Source: Pseudoxanthomonas winnipegensis
Lineage (GTDB): Bacteria > Pseudomonadota > Gammaproteobacteria > Xanthomonadales > Xanthomonadaceae
Direction of reading: 5' to 3'
Assembly (NCBI RefSeq): GCF_004283755.1
Contig: NZ_SHMH01000008.1
Span: forward strand, 62,001 to 126,000
DNA length: 64,000 bases
How positions within the stretch are numbered: the stretch's first letter is position 1; each line of letters starts with the position of its first letter. Below, piece by piece: positions 1-8,080 of this stretch. The position numbers were made by a program, and so were the translations under genes. A model generated the notes under the pieces. The model was not told the DNA's origin and did not search any database. It saw only the letters and a list, made by a program, of their open reading frames with translations.

Positions 1-1521
1 CCCAGCCGCGGCAAGTTCAAGGTCTATCTGATCGACGAAGTGCACATGCTGTCCAAGGCGGCGTTCAATGCGCTGCTCAAGACGCTGGAGGAGCCGCCGG
101 AGCACGTGAAGTTCCTGCTGGCCACCACCGATCCGCAGAAGCTGCCGGTGACCGTGCTCAGCCGCTGCCTGCAGTTCAACCTCAAGCGCCTGGACGAGGC
201 GCAGATCGGCGGGCAGATCACCAAGATCCTCGGCGCCGAGCAGATCCCCTCGGAGGACGGCGCGGTGCGCCAGATCGCCAAGGCCGCCGATGGCTCGTTG
301 CGCGATGGTCTGTCGCTGCTGGACCAGGCCATCGCCTACACCGCCGGCGAACTGAGCGATGCCGGCGTGCGCACCATGCTGGGCACGGTCGACCGCACCC
401 AGGTCGGCGCGCTGCTCGATGCGCTGGCCGACGGCGACGGCGCGCGGCTGATGGCCACCATCGCCACCCTGGCCGAGTTCTCGCCGGACTGGGGCGGGGT
501 GCTGGAGGCCTTCGCCGAGGCGCTGCATCGCATCCAGGTGCGCCAGCTGGTGCCGGGCGTGGCGATCGAGGCCGAAGGCGTCGACGCCGAAGGCTTCGCC
601 CAGCGCTTGCGCCCGGAAGTGGTGCAGCTCTGGTACCAGATGGCGCTCAACGGTCGCCGCGATCTCTACCTGGCACCGAGCCCGCGCGCCGGGTTCGAAA
701 TGAGCCTGCTGCGCATGCTGGCCTTCCGTCCGGCCGGAGCCGGTGATGTCGCGCCGGCCTCCGCCGCACCGGCCAAGCCGACCGCGGGCACCGTGGACGA
801 GACTGCAAGCGGACGCGCCGCCGCGGCTCCGCTGATGCCGGAGATGGCGACGGCCCCGCATGCGCCGGTCGAACCCGTGCCCGCGCCCGCGCCGAAGCCA
901 TCGGTGGTGAGCGAGCCGGAACCCGCGCCTTTCGCCGCTGCGCCTGCGGTCCATGCCGCGCCAACGCCGGCACCAGCACCAGCCATGGACGACGTCCCGC
1001 CGTGGGAAGTGCCGGCGCAGAAGATTAGCGTCGCCGAGCCGGTGCAGGCAGCCCCGGCCGCCATCGCCGCGCCTGCCGCACCCGCACGCGCGCCGTCTGC
1101 GCCGCCGCCGACCAGCGACGGCATCGCCGATACCGATCACTGGCTGGCGCTGGTCGCCTCGGCCAAGCTGAGCGGGCCTTCGCGCCAGCTCGCCGCCAAC
1201 GTCGCCTTCGCCAGCTACGGCGATGCGGTGCTGCGCCTGTCCCTGGCGCCCGGCCTGGACTATCTGCGCACCGAGCGCTCGGTGGGCGACCTGGCCGATG
1301 CGCTGTCCGCCTCGCTGGGGCGCGTGCCCAAGATCGTGTTCGACACCGGCGTGGTCGCCGGCGAAGGCGCCGAGACGCTGGCCATGCGCGATGCGCGCCA
1401 GCAGGACGCGCGCCGCGCCTCGGCCGAAGAACAGTTCATGAACCACCCCGACGTGCAGCGGCTGATCCAGCAGCACGGCGCGCGCGTGGTGCCCGATTCC
1501 ATCCGACCTTTCGACGAGTAA
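1..1521 (+). CDS. dnaX: DNA polymerase III subunit gamma/tau (5' end outside window)
   Basis: The frame is open from base 1, so the N-terminus with Walker A lies upstream; about 506 residues are visible. They begin in the AAA+ clamp-loader domain with the Walker B motif LIDEVHMLS, the stretch [15 protein letters not shown] and the sensor/SRC region VLSRCLQF. A long Ala/Pro-rich linker (about residues 240-365 of the visible part) follows, then a C-terminal tau domain. The protein is the central ATPase of the replicase clamp loader; tau also couples the polymerase to DnaB. I see no A-rich slippery heptamer in the visible part, so a programmed frameshift making gamma, as in E. coli, is not evident. 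ybaB follows after 7 bases and recR after that, the usual dnaX-ybaB-recR order. Confidence 0.96.
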   Translation, partial: PSRGKFKVYLIDEVHMLSKAAFNALLKTLEEPPEHVKFLLATTDPQKLPVTVLSRCLQFNLKRLDEAQIGGQITKILGAEQIPSEDGAVRQIAKAADGSLRDGLSLLDQAIAYTAGELSDAGVRTMLGTVDRTQVGALLDALADGDGARLMATIATLAEFSPDWGGVLEAFAEALHRIQVRQLVPGVAIEAEGVDAEGFAQRLRPEVVQLWYQMALNGRRDLYLAPSPRAGFEMSLLRMLAFRPAGAGDVAPASAAPAKPTAGTVDETASGRAAAAPLMPEMATAPHAPVEPVPAPAPKPSVVSEPEPAPFAAAPAVHAAPTPAPAPAMDDVPPWEVPAQKISVAEPVQAAPAAIAAPAAPARAPSAPPPTSDGIADTDHWLALVASAKLSGPSRQLAANVAFASYGDAVLRLSLAPGLDYLRTERSVGDLADALSASLGRVPKIVFDTGVVAGEGAETLAMRDARQQDARRASAEEQFMNHPDVQRLIQQHGARVVPDSIRPFDE

Positions 1522-1528
1522 CCAGACC

Positions 1529-1849
1529 ATGCGTGGAAACATCGCCCAACTCATGCAGCAGGCGCAGAAGATGCAGGAAAACCTGCAGAAGGCGCAGGAA
1601 GAGCTGGCCAAGCTGGAAGTCACCGGCAACGCCGGCGGCAACATGGTCAGCGTGACGCTGACCGGCGCCAAGGAGTGCCGCAAGGTGCGCATCGACCCGA
1701 CCCTGCTGTCCGATGCGGAAATGCTCGAGGACCTGATCGCCGCGGCGTTCAACGACGCCTCCAACAAGATCGACGCCGAATCCAAGACGCGCATGGGCTC
1801 GGCCACCGCCGGCATGCAGCTGCCGCCCGGCATGAAGCTGCCGTTCTGA
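1529..1849 (+). CDS. ybaB: YbaB/EbfC family nucleoid-associated protein
   Basis: A protein of 106 residues with the family hallmarks: an N-terminal Met/Gln-rich helix starting [16 protein letters not shown], the [18 protein letters not shown] beta region, and a C-terminal helix with [10 protein letters not shown]. Family members are dimeric DNA-binding proteins that coat DNA and influence nucleoid structure. The gene starts 7 bases after dnaX stops and is almost certainly cotranscribed with it. Length and composition are normal for the family. Confidence 0.95.
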   Translation: MRGNIAQLMQQAQKMQENLQKAQEELAKLEVTGNAGGNMVSVTLTGAKECRKVRIDPTLLSDAEMLEDLIAAAFNDASNKIDAESKTRMGSATAGMQLPPGMKLPF

Positions 1850-1859
1850 AGTGCAGGGG

Positions 1860-1928
1860 CCAGAGGCCAGGGACCAGGGGCCGGTATGTCCCTGCGTTTT
1901 CCCTGGCCTCTGGTCCCTGATCCCCGGC
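1860..1928. repeat. Fold-back repeat between ybaB and recR
   Basis: The bases CCAGAGGCCAGGG at 1860-1872 recur as their exact reverse complement at 1901-1913, and the flanks continue the pairing imperfectly (GGACCAGGGGCCGG against GGTCCCTGATCCCCGGCC). The element ends about 10 bases before the recR start and fills the whole spacer between two cotranscribed genes. The mRNA could form a long hairpin there. There is no T-tract, so it is not a typical intrinsic terminator. Confidence 0.75.
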
Positions 1929-1938
1929 CCCATCTCCT

Positions 1939-2535
1939 TTGACTTCCTCGCTGCTCGAACAGCTCATCGACGCGCTCAAGGTCCTGCCCGGCGTGGGCAG
2001 CAAGAGCGCCCAGCGCATGGCCTACCAGCTGCTGGAGCGCGATCGCGCCGGCGGCCGCCGGCTGTCGTCCGCGCTGGCCGAGGCCATGGAGCACATCGGC
2101 CACTGCCAGCAGTGCCGCGACTTCACCGAAGGCCCGCTGTGCGCCATCTGCGCCAGCCCCAGCCGCGACCGCCACCAGCTGTGCGTGGTCGAATCCCCAG
2201 CCGACCGATTGGCCATCGAACAGGCCACCGGCTATCGCGGCCTGTACTTCATCCTGCAGGGCCGGCTCTCGCCGCTGGACGGCATCGGCCCGCGCGAGCT
2301 CGGCCTGGAACAGCTGTCCCAGCGCCTGGCCCAGGGCGAGGTCGCCGAACTGATCATCGCCACCAATCCCACCGTCGAAGGCGAGGCCACCGCGCACTAT
2401 CTGGCGCAGCTGGCGCGCCAGGCGGACGTCAAGCCGATGCGCCTGGCGCACGGCGTGCCGCTGGGTGGGGAGCTGGAGTACGTCGATCGCGGCACGCTCT
2501 CGCACGCGTTCGGTTCGCGCAGCGAGATGAGTTGA
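1939..2535 (+). CDS. recR: Recombination mediator protein RecR
   Basis: A protein of 198 residues with the expected order: helix-hairpin-helix near residues 10-25 ([19 protein letters not shown]), a four-cysteine zinc finger (CQQCRDF...CAIC, about residues 56-71), then a Toprim domain with [12 protein letters not shown] and [14 protein letters not shown]. RecR works with RecO, also present in this window, and RecF to load RecA at single-stranded gaps. The start is a TTG at 1939, matching the family N-terminus; no ATG fits the length. It is placed after dnaX-ybaB as in many gamma-proteobacteria. Confidence 0.95.
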   Translation: MTSSLLEQLIDALKVLPGVGSKSAQRMAYQLLERDRAGGRRLSSALAEAMEHIGHCQQCRDFTEGPLCAICASPSRDRHQLCVVESPADRLAIEQATGYRGLYFILQGRLSPLDGIGPRELGLEQLSQRLAQGEVAELIIATNPTVEGEATAHYLAQLARQADVKPMRLAHGVPLGGELEYVDRGTLSHAFGSRSEMS

Positions 2536-2544
2536 GGTAGGCGT

Positions 2545-2643
2545 GAGTGGAGAGAAGTGAGCAGTGAGCGCAAGCCGGAACTCCCTTCTTGCGCATCGCG
2601 CTAAGCTCTTCCCACTCCTGACTTCACTGCGCTCACTCCTCCA
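2545..2643. repeat. GTGAGCG-type inverted repeat upstream of the HIT gene
   Basis: The stretch GAAGTGAGCAGTGAGCG near 2553-2569 is answered by CACTGCGCTCACTCC near 2625-2640, giving an imperfect inverted repeat that fills the spacer and ends at the HIT start codon. Similar GTGAGC/GCTCAC elements lie before mltG (about 17934-18015) and, more weakly, before recO (about 32093-32220). A possible -10 box (TAAGCT at 2602-2607) lies inside this copy. Confidence 0.6.
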
Positions 2644-3000
2644 ATGAACGACACCATCTTCGGCAAGATCATCCGGCGCGAGATCCCGGCCACCATCGTC
2701 TATGAGGACGATGAGGTGCTGGGCTTCAAGGACATCGCGCCACAGGCGCCGGTGCACGTGCTGTTCATTCCCAAGCAGGTGCACGTGCCCACGCTGGACG
2801 ACCTGACGCCGGACCAGGCCACGCTGGTGGGCAAGCTGGTGCTGGCCGCGGCGCATTACGCCCGCCAGGAAGGCTTCGCTGACAAGGGCTATCGCGTGGT
2901 CATGAACTGCCGCGACGATGCCGGGCAGACCGTCTATCACATCCACCTGCACCTGCTGGCCGGCGCGGCGCTGGGCCACTTCGGCGCGCCGGGCGGCTGA
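2644..3000 (+). CDS. HIT family nucleotide hydrolase (HinT-like)
   Basis: A protein of 118 residues. The histidine-triad motif YHIHLHLLAG lies near residues 98-107, and the N-terminus MNDTIFGKIIRREIPATIVYE is typical of HinT/PKCI proteins. HinT enzymes are cytosolic purine nucleoside phosphoramidases that hydrolyse AMP-linked substrates. The usual C-terminal Trp-containing tail is replaced by HFGAPGG. The gene follows recR behind an inverted-repeat spacer and may have its own promoter. Confidence 0.92.
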   Translation: MNDTIFGKIIRREIPATIVYEDDEVLGFKDIAPQAPVHVLFIPKQVHVPTLDDLTPDQATLVGKLVLAAAHYARQEGFADKGYRVVMNCRDDAGQTVYHIHLHLLAGAALGHFGAPGG

Positions 3001-3529
3001 AGCCCGCGGGACTGCCCACGCGGGCGGTTGGAACGGCTTTTCGCCGGAGTGCAGGGCGTGAACCATTGGGATGGCATGCGTGCGGCAGCGGTGAACTCGC
3101 TTCGCCAACCCGCCTCGACCCGGCCGCGCATGGCTCATCGGCTCGTCAGTCATCCCTCGCTGGCCCTTGGGCGGGCGATGAGGCGCTACCGGGAAAGCGC
3201 CATCGCCGCCATCGGCCAAACAGGCGACAAGGTCGGCTCCCACCTGTAGAGCGGAGCTTGCTCCGCTCAGGCTTTCCCGATGATCCGGCCGGAAGGCAGC
3301 GGAGCAAGCTCCGCTCTACACGAACGCGGCGACTTGCTCGTTCCGCAGAGCCGCTCGGATCGAGGCCCTGGCAGCAGATGGATCAACTCATCTTCCACCA
3401 AAGCCTTGCTTTCGACCCGAAGTGCTTGGGCATGACGCGCGCGGCAGCGGGCCGGCGGGCGAGGGCGCGACCAGCGGGGAAGGAAGCCGATGCCCACGCC
3501 AGCGATCGATTGATAGGCAGAAGCACTTC
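3001..3529. other. Gene-free region rich in repeat remnants
   Basis: I see no convincing gene in these roughly 530 bases; the open frames have shadow-like composition. The region holds a TTCGCCAACC..CCTCGACCCGGCCG block near 3102-3125 that recurs near 38807-38830, the paired GTAG REP at 3246-3319, and around 3413-3495 a degraded copy of the left part of the long inverted repeat at 39137-39248. It ends in a strong bidirectional terminator. Confidence 0.7.
3246..3319. repeat. Paired GTAG-type REP element (BIME-like)
   Basis: One arm begins GTAGAGCGGAGCTTGCTC at 3246-3267 and its inverse ends at CTC at 3298-3319 with CTAC; each arm is itself a small palindrome (AGCGGAGCTTGCTCCGCT). The 30-base centre contains GATGATCCGG. 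The GTAG end and head-to-head pairing match the SMAG/REP elements described in Stenotrophomonas, which RAYT transposases mobilise. Three more copies lie at 21181-21253, 33019-33112 and 60604-60676. Confidence 0.88.
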
Positions 3530-3563
3530 AAAGAAAAGGCCGGCAATCGCCGGCCTTTTCTTT
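3530..3563. terminator. Strong bidirectional terminator
   Basis: A perfect 15-bp stem (AAAGAAAAGGCCGGC, loop AATC, GCCGGCCTTTTCTTT) with A-runs on one side and T-runs on the other. It lies 23 bases beyond the stop of the minus-strand slp gene and can also stop plus-strand transcription coming from the HIT side. Confidence 0.93.
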
Positions 3564-3586
3564 ACTAAGCAGCTACTGGAACAGAC

Positions 3587-4123
3587 TTACCACCAGCCCC
3601 AGCGCGGACCCCAGCCCCAGCCCGGGCCAGGACCCCAGAACGGGTCGTAGTACGGATACGGGCGCACCTGCACCTCGCGCACCTTCGGCCACAGATAGAC
3701 CACATCGGCGTCGACCTTGGGCAGGCGGTAGTCGTACTCGCCGATGCGCGTGGTCTCGGTGCCGGACACGCGACCGACGAAGGTCACCTCACGGCCCTTG
3801 GAGAAGATCGCCGGATCGTAGAAGCCCGCGCGGCAGGCGATGAAGCGCCCATCGGTGGCATCCGGCGTATCGCTCTGCGGACGGCCGGTGGCGCTGAGCG
3901 GCGCGGAGATCATCTCAAAGCACGTGCTATTCGCACCCGGCTTGGTCTCGACGATGCGGCCACCCCAGCGCACCTGCGCGCCGGTCTGCACGCCGACCAC
4001 CGCATCGCGCGGCGTCACACCGGGGAACTGACCCTGCAGCGGCTTGGGCGCGGTCGCGCAGGCGCCTAGGGCGATCGCAAGGCCGGTCACGGCCAGCGGA
4101 CGGAGAAAAGACATGCGCTTCAT
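3587..4123 (-). CDS. slp: Slp family outer-membrane lipoprotein
   Basis: A protein of 178 residues. The signal peptide MKRMSFLRPLAVTGLAIALG ends in lipobox LGAC (Cys near residue 22). The body carries the Slp signature: GAQVRWGGRIVETK, DGRFIACRAGFYDPAIF and KGREVTFVGRV. E. coli Slp is a starvation- and stationary-phase-inducible outer-membrane lipoprotein. The C-terminus is unusual: it ends in a Pro/Gly/Trp/Tyr-rich tail (PYYDPFWGPGPGWGWG). The start at 4123 has a weak GAGG upstream; ATG 4114 is an alternative. The gene follows the tgpA stop by 17 bases, so it may be read from that operon. Confidence 0.9.
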   Translation of the reverse strand: MKRMSFLRPLAVTGLAIALGACATAPKPLQGQFPGVTPRDAVVGVQTGAQVRWGGRIVETKPGANSTCFEMISAPLSATGRPQSDTPDATDGRFIACRAGFYDPAIFSKGREVTFVGRVSGTETTRIGEYDYRLPKVDADVVYLWPKVREVQVRPYPYYDPFWGPGPGWGWGPRWGWW

Positions 4124-4140
4124 ACGGGCCTCGGAATGGA

Positions 4141-6123
4141 TCACGGACGGTGCCGGCGAAGATCGCGTATCAGCGCCCGGACGTCCGCGTGATCGGCAGC
4201 GTAGCGTGCCTGTGCGAAACGCTGGCTGAGTGAGATGAGTTCCTCGTTTTTGTGCGCTGCGGTGGCGTCGCGTCGCACGCCCGCCACACGCTGCGCCCAG
4301 CGCTGCGCCGGCTCGTCCGCGCGGGGCGCCAGATCGAAGCGGCGATAGCGCCGCCCCAGCGCATGCCACTGCCGCAGCAGCGGATCGCGCTCGCGTTCGC
4401 CGCGCGCCAGCAGCCAGGCCATGCCCAGCAGCGTGCCACCGCCGGCCAGCGCGAACAGCAGGCCCAGGCGCCCTTCGTCCAGGCGCTCGATGCCGAAGGG
4501 CTGCAGCAGCCGGCGCTGGCGCTCGACATCGAAGCCCAGCACCAGATCGTTCCAGCCGCGACGCAGCCAGTCGCTGACCTGCGCGTAGCGGCTCAGGCCG
4601 AGCAGGCTCTCGCCCCCGTCGCCACCGGCCTGGGCACGGTCGTCCAACGTGTCGTAGATGCGCTCGGGCGCCACCGCGGCGGTGGGGTCCACCCGCACCC
4701 AGCCGCGCTGCGGCAGCCACACCTCGGCCCAGGCGTGCGCGTCCTGGCGGCGCAGGATCCAGTAGCCGCCGCCGAACGGATTGCGCACCCCGCCCACGTA
4801 ACCGGTGACCACCCGCGCGGGAATGCCGGCCGCACGCATCAGGATCACGAAGGACGAACTGAACTGCTCGCAGAAGCCCTGCCTGGTCTGGAACAGGAAC
4901 TCGTCGGCCATGTCGCGTCCCGGCAACGGGATGTCCAGCGTGTAGCCGAAGTCCTTGCGGATCCAGGTCAGCGCGCGCTGGACGATGGCCGCATCGCCGT
5001 TGGCACCGGCTTCGCCGCGCCACTGCCGGCCCAGCGCGACCGTGCGGGGATTGAGCCCCGGCGGCAGGCGCAGATCGCGCTGCAGCGCCTGCGGCGGCAG
5101 CTGCGCATCGAAGCGCGCCGGCGCCTGGCCCTGCATGCGCCAGCGCGTCAGCGAGGCCAGCGGGCGCTGCGCGCTCAGTTCGTAGTCGGCCGACAGCCGC
5201 GCGCCTTCGGGCGCCGCGAAGGGTAGGTCCAGCGCGATGAGCTGGCTACGGTCGGTGGGTTCGTAGTCGAGTTGATATTCGTAGCGCGGACCCTGACGCG
5301 GCACCTCGGCCGGCGCGCGCCCACCGCTCCAGCCGCGGCGCCACACGCGGCCGTCGAAGTCGTCCAGCACCGGCCCGCGCCAGTACATCTGCGAAGGCGG
5401 CGGCGTGGCGCCGAAGAAGGTCACGCGCGCGGCCGGCGTGTCGTCGGCCAACAGGTCGATCCACTCGCCCGGCCGCATGTCGTCGGACAGGCCTGGCCGG
5501 CCGACCGCGCGGTCGGGCAGGCCCCACAGCGGGCTGCCCAGGCGCGGGAACAGCCAGAACGTCAGCAGGACCAGCGGCAAGCCCATCAACACAAGCCGGC
5601 CGAGCTGCCAGGGGCTGATGCGCGCCGCGCTGGCGCCGCTGGCGTCGAGCAGGCCGGACTCCAGCGCGGCCAGGCGCAGCATGGCCACCAGCGCGCACAG
5701 CACCGAGACCAGCCCCAGCGCCATCGTCAGCGGACCCTGATCGAGCAGGAACGCGGCGAACGGCGCGAACAGCGCAAAGCCCACCAGGCTGCGGCCATCG
5801 CGCAGCGTGGTGGTCTCGGTGGGCTTGATCGCCAGCATCGCTGCCAGGAGCGCGCAGCCGGTATCGCGGCCGACGCGCGGTCCGGCCGACCACAGCACCG
5901 CGGCCAGCGCCGCCAGCGCCAGCAGCACGCGCAGCGGCAGCGGGATGCGCCGCTTCCACGAGGCGCCCGCGCTGAGCACGCCGATCGCCCCGATCGCCAG
6001 CGCCGTGCCGCCTGGCAGCTGCAGCAGCAGCGGCAGCAGGCCGAAGCCGGCCGAGGCCAGCGTCCACAGTCGGCTGCGTGCGTCCAGCGCGGGCGAATCG
6101 GCGCGCACGCGGCGGCCGATCAC
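4141..6123 (-). CDS. tgpA: TgpA-type membrane transglutaminase (DUF3488)
   Basis: A protein of 660 residues. Several hydrophobic segments lie in the first 190 residues, followed by a large periplasmic part with a transglutaminase core: Cys in RQGFCEQFSSSF (about 418), His in DAHAWAEVW (about 463) and Asp in VRVDPTAAV (about 478). One more hydrophobic segment follows near residue 550. Pseudomonas TgpA is an essential inner-membrane protein with periplasmic transglutaminase activity. The GTG start at 6123 overlaps the DUF58 stop (GTGA) and has AGGAG 8 bases upstream. It is the last gene of the moxR-DUF58-tgpA unit, a widespread conserved trio. Confidence 0.92.
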   Translation of the reverse strand: MIGRRVRADSPALDARSRLWTLASAGFGLLPLLLQLPGGTALAIGAIGVLSAGASWKRRIPLPLRVLLALAALAAVLWSAGPRVGRDTGCALLAAMLAIKPTETTTLRDGRSLVGFALFAPFAAFLLDQGPLTMALGLVSVLCALVAMLRLAALESGLLDASGASAARISPWQLGRLVLMGLPLVLLTFWLFPRLGSPLWGLPDRAVGRPGLSDDMRPGEWIDLLADDTPAARVTFFGATPPPSQMYWRGPVLDDFDGRVWRRGWSGGRAPAEVPRQGPRYEYQLDYEPTDRSQLIALDLPFAAPEGARLSADYELSAQRPLASLTRWRMQGQAPARFDAQLPPQALQRDLRLPPGLNPRTVALGRQWRGEAGANGDAAIVQRALTWIRKDFGYTLDIPLPGRDMADEFLFQTRQGFCEQFSSSFVILMRAAGIPARVVTGYVGGVRNPFGGGYWILRRQDAHAWAEVWLPQRGWVRVDPTAAVAPERIYDTLDDRAQAGGDGGESLLGLSRYAQVSDWLRRGWNDLVLGFDVERQRRLLQPFGIERLDEGRLGLLFALAGGGTLLGMAWLLARGERERDPLLRQWHALGRRYRRFDLAPRADEPAQRWAQRVAGVRRDATAAHKNEELISLSQRFAQARYAADHADVRALIRDLRRHRP

Positions 6124-7082
6124 GTCCTGCTCCTGGGTAGCAGCGCTAGCGCGCGCAGACACTGGTGGCGATGGGTCGGCCCGCTGGCCGGCCCGATCGG
6201 CGGCTGGCCCGGCAACAGCAGGCGCGTGCGCCGCGCCTGGCGTTCGGCCAGCTCGATCCAGTGCGTCAGCCGCGCGATGCGCGCCTCCTGCGGCAGGGCG
6301 GCCAGCGCGGACCAGTCCAGCACGACCTCGCGGCCGACCGGGCGTTCGTACTCGCGCACCAGCAAGGTGTCGCGGCGCGCCGAGGGTTTCCAGGCGATGG
6401 TGTGCTGCGCATCGCCGGGACGATAGGCGCGCAGGTGGTGCAGCTCTTCGCCGGCCGCGTCCACGCGCGTCTGGCGCGACGCGCCGCCGGGCTCGGGCAG
6501 GGGCGGGCCGTCGACTTCCACGGCCGGATAGACCAGCAGCGCCGTCTCGGGCCACACCCACGACCACGCGCGCGCCACGCCCAGCGGCTGGGTAGTGGAC
6601 AGGCGCAGCCGCGGCAGCGTGAGCCAGCCGCGCGTGGCGGTCGGATAGTCGAGCGTGGCGATGACCTGCTGGCCCTCGTGCAGCGCCGGCACCAGCGCCT
6701 CGTCCTGGCCGGCGCGCAGGCGCAGGCCGATGCGCGGGCGCGCATCGCGCGCGGACACGGCCAGCTGCAGCTGCAGCGGCTGGCCGGCATGCACCGGCTC
6801 GGCCCCGATCGCGTCGGCGCGCAGACCCGAAAGCTGCAGGTGCGCGGCCATCAGGCTGGCCATCAGCGTCGCGGCCAGCAGCAGCGCCAGCAGCAGGGCC
6901 GGGTTGTTGTTGTAGTTCAGCGCGCCCAGCAGCATGACGCCGACCAGGCCGCCGGCGAACAGGCCGAAGCCGGTCGGCAATACATAGACGCGGCGTCGGT
7001 CGAGGCTGACCGGCAGCGATTCGGGCGCCTGCGGCCTGGCCATCAGCGCCGCCTTGCTGCGCAGGCGCGCGAGCAACGCCAC
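6120..7082 (-). CDS. DUF58 domain membrane protein
   Basis: About 320 residues. Two hydrophobic segments near residues 35-75 (VYVLPTGFGLFAGGLVGVML and the following ALLLALLLAATLMASLM) anchor a soluble domain. The DUF58 signature is seen in HHLRAYRPGDAQHTIAWKPS, then LLVREYERPVG and VVLDWSAL. DUF58 proteins accompany MoxR ATPases, and their core resembles a von Willebrand A fold. The start at 7082 is a GTG three bases after the moxR stop; a TTG at 7076 has the better-spaced GAGG site. Confidence 0.9.
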   Translation of the reverse strand: MALLARLRSKAALMARPQAPESLPVSLDRRRVYVLPTGFGLFAGGLVGVMLLGALNYNNNPALLLALLLAATLMASLMAAHLQLSGLRADAIGAEPVHAGQPLQLQLAVSARDARPRIGLRLRAGQDEALVPALHEGQQVIATLDYPTATRGWLTLPRLRLSTTQPLGVARAWSWVWPETALLVYPAVEVDGPPLPEPGGASRQTRVDAAGEELHHLRAYRPGDAQHTIAWKPSARRDTLLVREYERPVGREVVLDWSALAALPQEARIARLTHWIELAERQARRTRLLLPGQPPIGPASGPTHRHQCLRALALLPRSRT

Positions 7083-7085
7083 GCC

Positions 7086-8042
7086 TCAGTCCACCGCGAC
7101 GGCTTGGGCGATGGCCTGGGCCAGCTCGGTGGCCGAGACGCCTTCGGCGTCGGGCACCAGGCGATGCGCGGCCACGGCGGCGAACAAGGCCTGCACGTCC
7201 TCGGGAATCACATGGTCGCGGCCCAGCAGCAGCGCATGCGCACGCGCGCCGCGCAGCAGCGCCAGGCCGGCGCGGGGCGAGAGGCCCACGCGCACGCCGG
7301 GCTGGCGGCGGCTGCGGTTCACCAGCGCCTGCACGTAGTCCAGCAGCGCATCGCTGGCATGCACCTGGGCGACGGCGGCGCGCAGTTCGAGCACCTGCTC
7401 CACACCCAGCAGTGGACGCGCCTGGGCGATCAGTTCGCGCCGGTCGCTACCGGCCAGCAGCGCGCGTTCGTCCTTGGGCTCGGGATAGCCCAGCGCCATG
7501 CGCAGCAGGAAGCGGTCCAGCTGCGAATCCGGCAGCGGATAGGTGCCCGAAAGATCGACCGGGTTCTGCGTGGCGATGACGAAGAACGGCTCTTCCAGAC
7601 GGTGCGTGGTGCCGTCCAGCGTGACCTGGTGTTCGGCCATCGCCTCGAGCAGCGCGCTCTGCGTGCGCGGCGGCGCGCGATTGATCTCGTCGGCCAGCAG
7701 CACGTGGGTGAAGACTGGGCCGGGATGGAACTGGAAGCGGCGCGCCTGCGCATCGTAGATCGACACGCCCAGGACATCGCCGGGCAACAGGTCGGAGGTG
7801 AACTGCACGCGCTGGAAGTTCAATCCCAGCGTGGCCGCCAGCGCATGCGCCAGCGTGGTCTTGCCCAGGCCGGGCAGGTCTTCGATCAGCAGATGGCCAT
7901 CGGCCAGCAGCGCGACGAAGGCCAGGCGCACCTGGCGCGGCTTGCCCAGCACCAGTCCATTGACCTGCGCCTGGGCCTGCTGCAGAGCCGTCGACAAGGC
8001 CTCGGGTAGCATGGGGCGTGCTGAAGACCTGAGCTGCATCAT
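7086..8042 (-). CDS. MoxR family AAA+ ATPase
   Basis: A protein of 318 residues. Walker A is LPGLGKTTLAHALA (about 56), Walker B is VLLADEINRAPPRTQSALLE (about 117), sensor 1 is FFVIATQNPVDLSGTYPLP, and a C-terminal lid domain follows with VRVGLSPRAGLALLRGARA. MoxR ATPases act as chaperones that mature partner complexes, here probably the DUF58 and TgpA proteins encoded next. Two adjacent ATGs (8042 and 8039) follow a GGAG. A TACACT -10-like box lies at 8072-8067. The gene is divergent from the glycosyltransferase with only 38 bases between them. Confidence 0.92.
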   Translation of the reverse strand: MMQLRSSARPMLPEALSTALQQAQAQVNGLVLGKPRQVRLAFVALLADGHLLIEDLPGLGKTTLAHALAATLGLNFQRVQFTSDLLPGDVLGVSIYDAQARRFQFHPGPVFTHVLLADEINRAPPRTQSALLEAMAEHQVTLDGTTHRLEEPFFVIATQNPVDLSGTYPLPDSQLDRFLLRMALGYPEPKDERALLAGSDRRELIAQARPLLGVEQVLELRAAVAQVHASDALLDYVQALVNRSRRQPGVRVGLSPRAGLALLRGARAHALLLGRDHVIPEDVQALFAAVAAHRLVPDAEGVSATELAQAIAQAVAVD

Positions 8043-8080
8043 GGCTCCACGTTGTCCTTTTTTTCGAGTGTAGCGGCTAT

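Noticed and set aside
1-1521. Programmed frameshift in dnaX to make gamma
   Set aside because: No A-run or slippery heptamer with a downstream hairpin is visible in the part of dnaX inside the window.
3066-3650. A protein of 194 residues in the spacer after the HIT gene
   Set aside because: The frame crosses a REP element and a perfect terminator and has no family resemblance.
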